Positions 1 to 10,564 of a stretch of DNA of 64,000 bases are shown here, one piece after another. The position numbers were made by a program, and so were the translations under genes. The stretch spans positions 226,374-290,373 of the forward strand of contig JAIQDT010004246.1 of the NCBI GenBank assembly GCA_021521415.1. The letters run 5' to 3'. The notes under the pieces are model-generated. The model was not told the origin of the DNA. It did no database searches and saw nothing but the letters and a program-made list of their open reading frames with translations. How positions within the stretch are numbered: position 1 is the stretch's first letter; every line of letters starts with the position of its first letter. The stretch is from Bidens hawaiensis (taxonomy: Eukaryota > Streptophyta > Magnoliopsida > Asterales > Asteraceae).

Positions 1-1094
1 TCCCTCATCAGAAGATGACAAGATCAGAGGAATTCCAGCAGAAGTTTGAGCATGAAGAGGACGAGGATTTAAGAACTCATTACCTGGCCGAGTGGCGCTT
101 AAAATCTCATGGCCCGGCAGGTAGACCTCTACGAACCTATCCGCAGTTTTCTCCAAAATGGGCAACTCGTTCTAATCGAGATCACGAGTACCCAACCGCG
201 CTGGACCACCAGTCTCCCGCAGGTGCAAAAGCGACTGTAAGTCGTTCCCTTCTGAAATAAAAATGATAACAATGTTAGAAGGACAGCCCTAAACAAACAC
301 AAAAGTCGGGGCATACCATAAGGAACATAGTTCAAACCGTATTCAAGAACGATGGGTATTTGCGGCGTCCCAGACCCAGCATCCTTCCACACGCGACTCA
401 TCCCAAGCATGACCATCCCTGACTCCGTGAAGCGATAAACAGGAGTCTGAATCTGGGAAATCTTGGTGAACCACTCCGTCTCCTGGTAATTGGAAGCCGG
501 AAGATTAGGGAGTGCCCTCCCATTCTTGAACGTCATCGCGATGGGAACGACACGAGCGGAAATGTAGAAAAACTCACGCTTCCAAGAGCGGAGACTACGC
601 TCGGTAGTACAGATCTTTAAACCCTTGATCCGAGTGACAAGGGTATACCAACCCTGGACGCACCTCCAAGTATAGAAGGTCATCAGGCGGTCGACTCGAG
701 GCTCGATACCCAAAATACGGCACACCCATTCGAAATGGCGAACTTTAGCAATTGCCATTGGGTGCACCTCTGTCAGATAAACGCCGTGTTTCTCCAAAAC
801 ACGGTATACGAACTTCGTTAATGGGAATCTTAGATTCCCATATAGGAAGAACGAAGCGTAAACCCCTATCATGCCCTTAGGGGCATCGTATACCGTCTGG
901 TTGGCCTCCGGCAACTCCGGCTCATAGGACTCCAGCATGAATTTCTTAACGATGTAATTGTATACATCGACAGAAAGAGTACACTGACACTCACCAGCAG
1001 TACTCTTATCGTCCTTATCGGACGTTGACGTCGGGTTCTCGGGGTAAACGTCGGACTCCTCGACGTTAACCTCTGGGTCATGAGAAGAAGACAT
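1..1094 (-). CDS. Antisense accessory ORF of a Tat-like gypsy element (putative 'gypsy-type transposon' domain protein), partial
   Basis: The ATG is at 1094 and the frame is open leftwards. The protein begins with an acidic stretch rich in S/D/E and then has a globular region with blocks such as FPLTKFVYRVLEKHGV and FEWVCRILGIEPRVDRL, which resemble the plant 'putative gypsy type transposon' family (PF04195). A 65-bp GT-AG intron is likely at 316-252 (donor ATG/GTATGC, acceptor TTTCAG/AAGG). Splicing shifts the frame, and the new frame stays open to base 1 except for one TAG at 174-172. The family usually lies antisense between pol and the 3' LTR of Tat-lineage elements, and here an LTR-like block with a + strand TATA box follows at 1.6-3.0 kb, which fits. 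A TATATAAGG box lies 132 bp upstream. The function of the family is unknown. The gene runs off the window, and the in-frame TAG suggests a pseudogene or a wrong intron model. Confidence 0.6.
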
Positions 1095-1225
1095 TTTTTA
1101 ATGTTAAGGAGGAAAGAAAGCGGTTTCAGGAGAATGCTCGCCAGAAAAGATGAGTATTCGCCGGAAATCGCTTAAAAGGAGAAGAATAGTGAAGTGAAGA
1201 TAATGGATGAAATATACCCTCTCCA

Positions 1226-1234
1226 CCTTATATA
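1226..1234 (-). promoter_or_regulatory. TATA box of the antisense ORF
   Basis: TATATAAGG reads on the - strand 132 bp upstream of the ATG at 1094. That leaves room for a leader of about 100 nt. It supports independent antisense transcription inside the retrotransposon, but no start site can be proven from sequence alone. Confidence 0.45.
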
Positions 1235-2031
1235 CTCATCGCAATGAATACGATGAATTTAATGCGGATGAGAGAGAAGGCGCAGGAGCAATGACACGGC
1301 GACACGTGTGGATAAAGCTAGCTGGCAACAGGTGTCAAAAGGGCGCGTGCCATAAAACTCGCGCCCACGTGCCTGAAAAAGCGTTCAGATTGACCACATG
1401 CTGTCACGTCGTCATAACTTCCTGCACATCCTGAAACCGTCATAAGACGCCAACGTCCCTTCAACCGTTTGGACTGTCCTTATCCTTTCACCAACCCTCC
1501 GAATTTCAAAAAGATTCAAAAATAAGAGGGAATATAGCCCCTTACCTTGGAAAGCAAGAAACCATAAGACAAGTGCGGGAACAGTGTCAAGGCGAAACCC
1601 TTCACATACTTAGCACTTGCAGGGAATTGAAGCCAAGAAGATCGATCTTATGGGCCATGCTTGCGGAAAGAGAAATAACATCCCCGCATGGCGGGAACGT
1701 TGAGAACTAGATTGTTTGAAGCTTTAAGGTGGAATTGGTTGTTTAACATAACTGATCACTATGTCTAAAACGACCAAAACCTCGGGGAGAATCTACACAA
1801 GTGAAACTCAACGCTCCCGACTTGCGAAGAGGTTACACACCTACCCGCATCATACCCAAAGATCAGGCAGAAAAGTCGGGAATTTTCTGCAAGTGACATT
1901 AGGAAAACTGCGGGAAGAATCCCCACGGAGAACCTTAAAAAACGAAAACCCCTCTTTAAAACCCCTTGCTTAAAGTCCAAAAGTTCCCCTCACTTTTAAC
2001 AATTCATGAGAACAATGGACTGAGGGGACTT

Positions 2032-2129
2032 GAAGAGGTAGGTCCCCGCAAAGCCCAGTTGGACCCGCAAGACTCACCTTGAAGAGGTACGTCTGCGCAA
2101 AGACTAACTGGATCCGCAGGACCCACCAT
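2032..2129. repeat. 49-bp tandem duplication in the LTR-like block
   Basis: Two diverged 49-bp units (2032-2080 and 2081-2129) both begin gaagaggta and contain an AACTGGAYCCGCARGAC-like core. They lie about 500 bp upstream of the TATA box, a typical place for U3 enhancer repeats; that role is inferred. Confidence 0.75.
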
Positions 2130-2622
2130 GCTCAGAGAGATGAAGACCTTACACGCAGTAAGCCAGTTGTCCCCGCAGGAAAGCCTCCCTTGGTACAGTA
2201 CCCTGCCTGTCCCCGCAGCTGTGGGTACAGGCCAAGAAAGAAGGCTACCCGCACTAACAGTAAGGCTACACGCATAAGGCACTAACTCTTATACTTCAGC
2301 AATGTCACCTGAAGAAGGAATTAGCAGTGCGGGAATATTCCCGCCCAAAAGAGCCAGTCCGTACGCTTCTAGAAGATCTTTTGTACTATACCTACCAAGG
2401 TATGGACAAATAGACAAGATCTGACAAAAGCAACCCATGAACCAATCACAGGGTGACAGCTCACTGACAATAGTACGAGGAGGAGCACGCTCCAGTACAA
2501 AATGTCACTATCAGCCGCTGCCTACCCACCAACTCCCATCGTGGCACGAACATAGCCCATAGTTGGTGGAAAAGGAATATTATATACAGCTGGTCGTACC
2601 TGCTTGGAAACCTACCTTCGGC

Positions 2623-2630
2623 TATAAATA
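2623..2630 (+). promoter_or_regulatory. TATA box of the LTR-like block
   Basis: TATAAATA in a plant-like context (ggctataaatactcc), followed about 30 bp later by a CT-rich stretch typical of plant start regions. Confidence 0.5.
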
Positions 2631-3010
2631 CTCCAACACCTTGGAACGGTATCATCATCTTCTCTCTAGCTATTTCTCTCTATATACACTTATATTCAGA
2701 GCAACCTAGTCTGATTCTCACGCCGGAGGGTGGTCACAAGGAGGAACCCCCCCCCCCCTTCTCAATGACGAGCTTACGGTGTCTGTTTTGCAGGTTGAGA
2801 AGAATAACCATCTTTGCCGGACCTAACCCTCGTGGGAAACATCTACTTAAACCTAAGATTATCCTTAATCTGTCGGGGTCATTTAGTGTTTCTTCAGTTA
2901 TTATCCATTTCTATTATGTTTCTCGCCTTGACCCAATCGGCCCGACCCGAACAACGACTGGGCCAAAAAATTTGAACACCTACAAAAATGGGACCCCATT
3001 GTCAAATCAT

Positions 3011-4446
3011 CCTAGGTCCGCCACTACTTAGAGAGATAACTTAAAAATTCTTAAAGAATTATTTTTAATTAAAACAAAAAATATTTTAAAATTTCCGTTT
3101 TTTTCAATATTCTTATACTTATTTTGTTACTCTTCACTAGAAAAAAAACAAAAAATAAAATAAAATAAAAAAAGAAGTTGAGATGCACATACATGTGCGA
3201 TACTATTGTATTACGCATGTGTATTACTATATATTTTTATGTTCAATGTTGTTTAATTGCATATATTCAATATTTGTGTGTTGTATATGTGTAGTAGTGT
3301 TGTATTATATGCAAAAATATAAAAAAAAAATAAAGTCGATATATTGCACATGTGCATTAACGATGTATTACATATACGTACTAATGTATATTCGATGTGT
3401 GTATTAGTCTTATATTGCATATATACAATAGTGTGTATCAAATATGCGCAATAGTGTTGTATTATATGCAATACAACACTCGTGCATATATGCAATGCAC
3501 AATATTACACATGTTCACTACACCGACGAGGTTATGAAGAAGTAAGTTTTTTTTCTTTGGAACAATATCAACATATAAAAATAATGAAAAAAAAAACTAC
3601 AATATAAAAAAACATTTAAATATAATTTTTTATGAGTTTTAAGTTTAATTTATAAAATAAGTTTTCATTTGAACCCATCCCATATATATAGTTAATGTGT
3701 TTGACATTAAAAAATATCATAAAACTCAAATAAAAGCCTACCAAGGAGCTTAAACAAAGTTGTTCTGTTGCTGTATCATATGCCCCATCCATTTTTCACT
3801 TGTTTATTTACCTGTTAATTTGTTATATTTAATAAAAGGCAATTTATTTTTTGTACTTTTACATTTGACATAGAAGCTACACAAATACTAACAACCCTTG
3901 AGATTGCATGAGTGTACACAACCACACGTTTGAACCAATGCACAAATTAGGGAATTAGATGAAAACATTTAACAATAATAGGCCGTGGTTAACAACAAAT
4001 GTTCGCATCAACAACATTAGGGAATTACCTGCAAAACACAATATTAGCAAGTCACAAAAAGCACATTTTGGGTTAACAACAAATTATGAAAACAATTATT
4101 CGAAATTTAACAATAATAAGCACATTTTGAATAAACATTATCAAAATTTAACAATGATGAGAAAGCGAAACTCACGTCCAAAACGAATTTGGTATTCGAA
4201 TGCTTTTCTTTGTATTGTTTCCCTAAATCCTCCCTGCTACAATCATAATTCTAACCGATTAACAGCAGCGATGATTTCATAATCAAATTATCAATAAATC
4301 AAAGAGTTACATAGTGACTTAACAATACATGTTCACTCGCGCTGTGCGATAAACCTTGTGACAGTCCCAAACTCAGCCAAGCACTTCGTTTTCCAGAGAC
4401 CTATAAGTTACACAAGATAAATTATTAACAAAGCAAAAATATTTAA

Positions 4447-4480
<34 letters not shown>

Positions 4481-5060
4481 CTTATGATATCCACTACCCC
4501 CCACCTGATTATCAATCAACTAACAACAACAAAACTAATCCAATTAATAAGTTTTTGGTTGTTAAACGAGTGTATTGAAGATATTGACCATGATTTGGTG
4601 GTGAAACTACCCATGGCAGTCTCGATCCAGTAAATGTGAACACATATTCTTCAGTTTTGGTGTTCCTTTTTTCCATCATAGCTACTAAATAGGCCGCGGT
4701 CGGCCAGAAATGACGACAGCAACACACTCACAAGAGGCGGGAACCCAGTGGTAGGCCGTCGAACTTCGACAGCGTGGTGGTGCTTGGCAATCTTCAATGT
4801 CCGTTTGTGGAATGAATTTGAGAGAGATAATGCATGAAGAGCATAGGAATGCGAGATCCGGTCATTTGAATTTTGAATCAGCCGAATTTGAGAGCGTGGA
4901 AGAATTAGGGTTTATTTGAAAGGGATTCTAAGAATGCATTATGACTTGTACAATAGGCTATAAAAGTCGTAAAACTCTTAATTTTAAGAGATTCTGGTAA
5001 AATTACTCTTTTGTCCTTCTTATATCCATTTTAATATAGTGTGTGTGTATATATATATAG
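3011..5060. other. AT-rich spacer without a gene
   Basis: No convincing coding region. 3183-3500 is a cryptic simple repeat built from short ta/tg/ca words; an 18-bp block (gtgttgtattatatgcaa) occurs at about 3297 and again at about 3453. The open frames here are low-complexity. 4690-4930 is less AT-rich, but I recognise no protein on either strand. Confidence 0.6.
4450..4480. repeat. (AAT)n microsatellite
   Basis: About ten uninterrupted AAT units. Confidence 0.95.
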
Positions 5061-6325
5061 GGTGGGTTAACGTACAATAATAGCTTATCATACATTACGT
5101 ACGCGAGAACCTGCACCACCCGATCCTAATTGCAATTAGAACTACATGGTGGAATAATTGTAATTAACCTAAAAATACTTAACGCATACCCGTCAAAGTC
5201 CACCGTCGCGACCATCGTCTACTGTCATGAGCACCACCATTGTCCGTCACCACCATCGATCGTTGGTCACAGGTCAATTAAGCAATTTCCAGTTGAAATT
5301 GAAATTGAAATAGTTGATGAACCTAATTGATCAATTAACCTTGAAATTGATCCAATTAATCATCAATTTGAAGCTTCCGTCGATCAATTTTGAGTTTTTG
5401 AGTTTTGGGTTTTGACATTGAACGTATACATTAAGTTTATACTTTCTAATTATACGTTCTGTTTAAACGTATTATACGTTCTGTTTAAACGTTCAGAACA
5501 AAATCAATTAAACTTTAAAAAGTTCAGTACCAAAAGTTTATACGTCTGTTTATACGTTTTTAAATAATGTTGTTTACAAGTTTAGTACAAATATTATGTT
5601 TAAACGTTCTGAAACAAAACTGAATACCTTTAAACGTTCTGACCAAAAAAGAACATCTTTAAACATTCTAATACATTCAAAGAAGATCTGGGTGTTAAAA
5701 AAATGAACATATTTAAACATTCTAATACGTTCTAAGAAGTTCAGGTTGTTAAAAAAAGTTTAGAAGTTCTAAGAAGTTGTGGGTGTTCAGAACTTCTAAA
5801 ACTAACAAAAAAATAAAAATAAACACCTGTAAACATGAAATTGAACACTGAAATCACTTCATATAATCTCATAATCATCAAACAATCGTCAATCGACTGT
5901 TAATTTGATCATTGATTCGATCATATGAACAAAATATAGAGCGTCTGCAACTGGGTTTCTCCAAAACTCAAAACTGATTAATTGAAACTTCAAATTGATG
6001 ATTAATTGGACCAATTTCAAAGTTTAATTGATCAATTAGTTCAACAATTTCAATTTCAATTTCAATTTCAATTGGGCAATTTTATCAACTGACATGCGAG
6101 CAACGATTGATGGTTGTGTCGGAAGAAAATGGTGGTCGCAAAGGTGGATGGTGGACGGAATCGTTGAACGGCGATGGTGAAGGTGGACAGAATCGACGGG
6201 AGAAGAGGTTGACGGAAGTCGGCTCGCGTAATTGTGATTTTAGGATTAGGATGCTTATTGAAGATGGACGTTCCAGATGGCCGCGTACCTATCGTACGAT
6301 AAACGATTTGCGTATTCTATCCTTT
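5061..6325. mobile_element. Foldback (long inverted repeat) DNA transposon
   Basis: The two halves are inverted copies. 5272-5410 (repeated ttgaaattgaaatt, then attgatcaattaa, then catcaatttgaagc) pairs with 5960-6090. Outer parts also pair: ttatcatacattacgtacgcg on the left against the complement of cgcgtacctatcgtacgataa on the right. The loop (5400-5820) is an irregular array of a tttaaacgttct motif. Both ends abut TA microsatellites, so the element probably went into a (TA)n site and the exact target duplication cannot be read. There is no transposase. The frame at 6107-6439 lies in one arm and is not a gene. Confidence 0.7.
5400..5820. repeat. Degenerate tandem tttaaacgttct array (foldback loop)
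   Basis: At least ten variants of ttTAAACGTTCT or its decayed form tttaaacattct, irregularly spaced. The core AAACGTTT/AACGTT is partly palindromic. Confidence 0.6.
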
Positions 6326-7010
6326 ATCTATATATATATATATAGTATGCGGTTTAGCGGCACCATTGTAACGTGCGTCCAAAGTCGACTTAGTTATTTT
6401 TTATATGTTTTTTACGTTGGTCGAATTTTTATGAGTTAATATACCATATCGTGTGTGCGTGGTTCAACATTTTAACATCTACTTTTTTTTCATTTTAATG
6501 GTTCTGTTGAGGCGTCGAAAAGTTCTAGTCCTACATACCAGTTCTTTTTTGTTAATAACTAAAACTTTAATTTCTTTAGACATGTTAATAAAAAGATATA
6601 AAAAAGAAAAAAATGGTTGACTTCCTCTGATCAGAAGGATAAAAATTAGTATCACTTAGTGACAATTATTGCTTAAATACTTTACACCCTTAATTACAAA
6701 TTTAGAATCTATAATTTCCATGCATACCATTTTGTTATTGTCAAACAAGTATTCAAATAATTATTGTTTTTTAATTGGTTATATTAATGGGATTCAATGT
6801 TTCACATGCGGGGTTTGAATATGGTGATATTGCTTTCTCCATCGGCAATACTTTTATTCGTATGTAATCAGCAAGTTGCAGACATTTTCATATAGCTGCT
6901 CTAGAATATTGTTGCGTGTGGAAAAGTCTGACTAGTATTAGTTAAGCAGTTTTTTTTATAATTGTTTGAATTTTGTTGATCCAACACTGTTATAAAACGT
7001 TCATCAAGTG
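6326..7010. other. AT-rich spacer without a gene
   Basis: I see nothing recognisable here beyond the (TA)n tract at 6328-6344 and poly-T runs. Confidence 0.6.
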
Positions 7011-7710
7011 CAGTGTTTTGAAACCCGGATCGGTCCGACTGGGACCCGCTAAATACTCCGGTCCGGTTCTGGTATTCAGCCTGTTTATGAAAAACCCGGC
7101 CGGGTTTTACGATTTACGGTTGGCCCCCGGTAAATGCTAAAAAAGGAATAAGAATGTTTAAAGTAAAATCTAACCCTAAAGTTCTAAACTTTGTCGCTCA
7201 CTATCCTCGTTCCCATCTCGCTTGGTTCGGCGTTAACAGCTTTGCACGACCGCAAGCGTGAAAGCTGACCACAAAACAATGGTATTATTTTAAGTTAATA
7301 AATATTGTGTGTTTACAAATAAAATATGATGAAGATGAAATTTAAGGAAAATGAGGATGAAGTTAGCAGCTGCAAAATCTTGAATGGTGGAAGAGAGAAT
7401 GGTGAAGTTATGGCGTCTGCTAATTTGTGGTTGTGGCTTCATTTTAGGGCAACTCAGTTTTTATTTTTGGGCTAAACTTGGGCTAAGCTTTTCTTTTTAC
7501 TACTGGGCTATTAAATAAAACATTGTTTTATGGGCTATCACTAAAAAAAACGTTTTATCTTATGATTTATACAGATTTATTATTATATATAATATATATA
7601 AATTATTTATGACATCATCGGGTCAATGACGGGTTCTACCTCCCAGTCCGGTCCAACCTATGACCCGGTAAGACGTCTGAGTAAAATCCAGTCCGGGTCT
7701 AAAAACATTG
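7011..7710. mobile_element. hAT-type MITE
   Basis: Terminal inverted repeats are CAGTGTTTTGAAACCCGG on the left and, as complement, CAATGTTTTTAGACCCGG on the right, the CA(G/A)TG type of hAT elements. The flanking 8-mers atcaagtg (7003-7010) and atcatatg (7711-7718) match at 6 of 8 positions, a decayed target duplication. The 700-bp body has no transposase frame, so it depended on an autonomous element elsewhere. Confidence 0.75.
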
Positions 7711-7778
7711 ATCATATGTAAGAATCAAATTGGATCACACATATTACATGTGACTATCGTATATAAGGAGCTTGCACG

Positions 7779-8552
7779 TAGAGGTGCACAAAAAACCCGA
7801 ACCCAAAACCGGACCTGAAATAAATACCCGGAATCGGTTTTTCTAATACCCGGGTTTTTTATACCCGTACCCGTACCCGACCCTACCCGTAAGCAAGGTT
7901 GCAAAAGTCGCTAGGCGGACCCTAGGCGGTTGACTGGGGAGTTGGGAGTACTCGGCCTTAGTCGGTGAGTACTCGGCCTTAGTCGGAGAGAACTCGGGGA
8001 TGGCTCACCGAGAACTCGGCCTAGGCGGGGATTACTCGGGGATTACTCGGCGCCTAGGCGCCATTTTTACAACCATGCCCGTAGGGTACGGATAGGGTAT
8101 GCATTTTGACACTAAAACCCGAACCCGATTTGTACCCGGTAATACCCTAAAACCCGATTTGTACCCGGTAATACCCGAACCCGAAACCGAGGTTTTCCAA
8201 TACCCGAAACTGGGTATTTCAAATACCCGATGTATACCCGAAAAATACCTTAAAAATACCCGAATAATACCCTTAAAAAGTGTAAACTTTTAAAAAATCC
8301 AATCTATACCAAAAAAATACCGGAAAAAAACCCGTAAATAGGGTTTTTTCAATATCCGATAATAGGGTATTCAAATACCCGGTTTTAAATTACCCGGTAC
8401 TATACCCGACCCAAACCCGATGCATAGGGTATGGTTTTTAGAGACAATACCCTACCCGAACCCGACCCGATTACTACCAATACCCGATCATACCCGTACC
8501 CAGTTCTATACCCGAACCCAGGTATTTAAAAAACCCGATTTGTACACCTCTA
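7779..8552. mobile_element. hAT-type MITE made of tacccgaa-like repeats, with perfect TSD
   Basis: Ends are TAGAGGTGCACAAA on the left and the complement TAGAGGTGTACAAA on the right. The element is flanked by a perfect 8-bp duplication cttgcacg (7771-7778 and 8553-8560). The body is a degenerate array of taccCGaacCCGa words. A second MITE sits inside it, so the element itself is about 582 bp. The open frame at 8099-8293 is a translation of the repeat, not a gene. Confidence 0.9.
7894..8077. mobile_element. Small hAT-type MITE nested in the previous one
   Basis: Ends are CAAGGTTGCAAAAGTCGC on the left and, as complement, CATGGTTGTAAAAATGGC on the right, followed on both sides by (c)TAGGCG. 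The flanks cccgtaag (7886-7893) and cccgtagg (8078-8085) match at 7 of 8. Removing it gives back a continuous tacccgtaggg repeat, which proves the order of insertion. Inside are direct repeats of gagtactcggccttagtcgg. Confidence 0.85.
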
Positions 8553-8560
8553 CTTGCACG

Positions 8561-9475
8561 CACAAACCCAATCTGTCTTTTCACTAATTTAACACATTCA
8601 TTTTTACCACTAGCTGAACCAATACGTAAATATAATAATAATAATAATAATAATAATAAAATAAAGCACATCTAGTGAAGCACATTTTAATAACATTTAG
8701 CTAACATTTAGCTTGTGTGCCCACGAATTCAGGCTCTTAGTACTTATCTCATATTTGCTTATAACACACTAGGTTAGAACCCGTGTACTACACGGGCTGA
8801 TTCATAAAATTGCTAAATGTAAACAAAACATTCTATAACTTCTATTGACTGAAATAAGCATTTTTTATATTATAATGAAAAACTGTTAACTTACACTTCA
8901 TAACTTATCAATATGACTCTTAGCACATGTTATAACTTATAAATTCACATTTTATAACTTATAAATTTGACTCTAAACCAACTTTAAGCTATGAGAAATT
9001 TAGCATTATCAGAGAAAGTATCAGTTGCTTCTTTGAATATTTGATTTGGTTGTCATCACCACTAAGAATCTTCTTAACCATGGATAATTAGGTAACATGA
9101 TACCCTGCAGTGGATTCAAGAGCCAAGCTAGCTTCAAATCTGAGCATTAAGACATGACATCCTCCCATCATTGGCATGGCTAAAAAAATCAATAAATTTA
9201 ATAACAAAAGTCGGTTTTAGGAGTTCGGGTTCATTTTTTAGTTTTTGGTACATGCAAAACCGAAACTAAACCCGACATTCATTTTTGAAAAAAACATAAA
9301 CCCAAACGATTGGATGGATAGATTGCATGCATTATTCTTCACAACTACATATGCGGAGAAACTGTGTAAGGTAAAAAAAAAAACTAATAAAATTAGTAGC
9401 AAAATTTCAAATGTTAAATTTTGAGTGAATACAAAAGTTAAACCTAACCAAATTGACGTATTATGTTAAATGACC
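8561..9475. other. AT-rich spacer without a gene
   Basis: Contains the microsatellite above and, at about 8771-8800, the hairpin-forming block aacccgtgtactacacggg, a form often seen near ends of plant repeats. A related ccccgtattacggggg occurs at about 12078 and cccctcatattacggagg at about 22736. No coding region recognised. Confidence 0.5.
8633..8659. repeat. (TAA)n microsatellite
   Basis: About nine units. Confidence 0.9.
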
Positions 9476-10564
9476 TGTTTGGACCCAAACTCACTTGGAC
9501 CAGACTCATTTTGTCAAGAACCAATATTGACGTGAACCAAATAGATGTTTTTTTAAACGACCCATTTGACTTCTCACAGTGTTCCAAGCCCACAATTATT
9601 AAAACTTTGTGATTGAGTTTGAAAACAACTTATTGGCTTTTTCAAAAAACAATATGTTATAATAGTGTTTTGACAGTCACAAAAATATTTTTTCTTTTAT
9701 CTTTTCGAAATGATTAAAAAGTTGTTTTCTTAAATCCACATGAGTTCCTGGCTTTTCAAAATGACTTTTTGATAAAGCAATAAGTCAATAAGGTGTTTTG
9801 AAACTCAATCCGAAACATACTCTTAATAACAGATAGCCCAATCAAACCACCATCTAAATGTTTTCGTTGAGTCCACACATCATCAATGATTCATGAGCAC
9901 ATCATCAAAGTACTTGACATGGAACCATTTTCTATTTCCTTTACTCTTGGCCTAAATAATAAAATTTGACATACATTTCAATCGGGTGACATTACACACT
10001 TATTCTATCTAGTATCATCATATTGCTAATTCATAATACTAAGAATTTTTATCTTTGTGAATTCAAAAAAATGAACCCGAATAATCAGATCATGCCCATC
10101 TTCAATTTTGACCAACGTCAAAATTAAGTTGTAAATCAGATTTAGCACTAACATTTCCATCTTCAATTTCTCACTGTAGGTTAAACTTCCCTCATTAACA
10201 CTATCAGCAAGCGGGTTTATATTTATTTGAAGACTTTCAACACCCGTTGAGTTTTTAAAGTACTGCCAAAAGACTAAGTTACCCCTAATATAGTAATTTT
10301 GTATAGACTATAGGAGATGTCCTATGAAATAGAACTACCGGATTATCATAGCATTAATGAACTTGACCCAAAACATCAGTTCAATCCCAAGAAGAAGGTT
10401 GACCAAGTAAAAATCATACCTAATCCAATGACCAAGTTTGTCCACAGTATACAACATTCCAATGATATTACACAAAGCATGATTGACCAAAACATCTATT
10501 TGGTTCACGTCAATATTGGTTCTTAACAAAATGAGTCTGGTCCAAGTGAGTTTGGGTCCAAACA
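9476..10564. mobile_element. Inverted-repeat DNA element with about 74-bp near-perfect ends
   Basis: 9476-9548 (TGTTTGGACCCAAACTCACT...) is the inverted copy of 10492-10564 with about one mismatch by eye. The 1.09-kb span has the form of a non-autonomous TIR transposon. I could not find a target duplication, so family and exact ends are open. A Tourist-like MITE lies inside at 9602-9822. The open frames at 10317-10568 run into the right arm and show no known domain. Confidence 0.65.
9602..9822. mobile_element. Tourist-like MITE
   Basis: Left end AAACTTTGTGATTGAGTTTG and complement of the right end GAGTATGTTTCGGATTGAGT share the block GATTGAGTTT followed by aAAACAnCTTATTG. The flank on both sides is TTA (9599-9601 and 9823-9825), the usual PIF/Harbinger target. 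Confidence 0.6.

Larger units (their letters stand above)
1600..3010 (+). mobile_element. LTR-like block of a Tat-like Ty3/gypsy element
   Basis: This non-coding block has a + strand TATA box (2623-2630), a pyrimidine-rich leader after it, a 12-base C run (2747-2758) and a tandem duplication in the presumed U3. It follows the antisense ORF, the place of a 3' LTR in Tat elements. The sequence near 2989-3010 (tgggaccccattgtca) faintly resembles a degraded Asp-type primer site, which would instead make it a 5' LTR. I could not find TG/CA ends or a target duplication, so the limits are approximate. Confidence 0.45.

Noticed and set aside
5061..6325. Possible miRNA precursor from the inverted repeat
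   Set aside because: Arms are far too long and end in low-complexity (ttgaaa)n; a transposon is the simpler reading, although small RNAs may still come from it.
8672..8710. CACTA transposon remnant (word shared with 11888-11930)
   Set aside because: Only one short shared word; no CACTA ends or 3-bp target duplication found.
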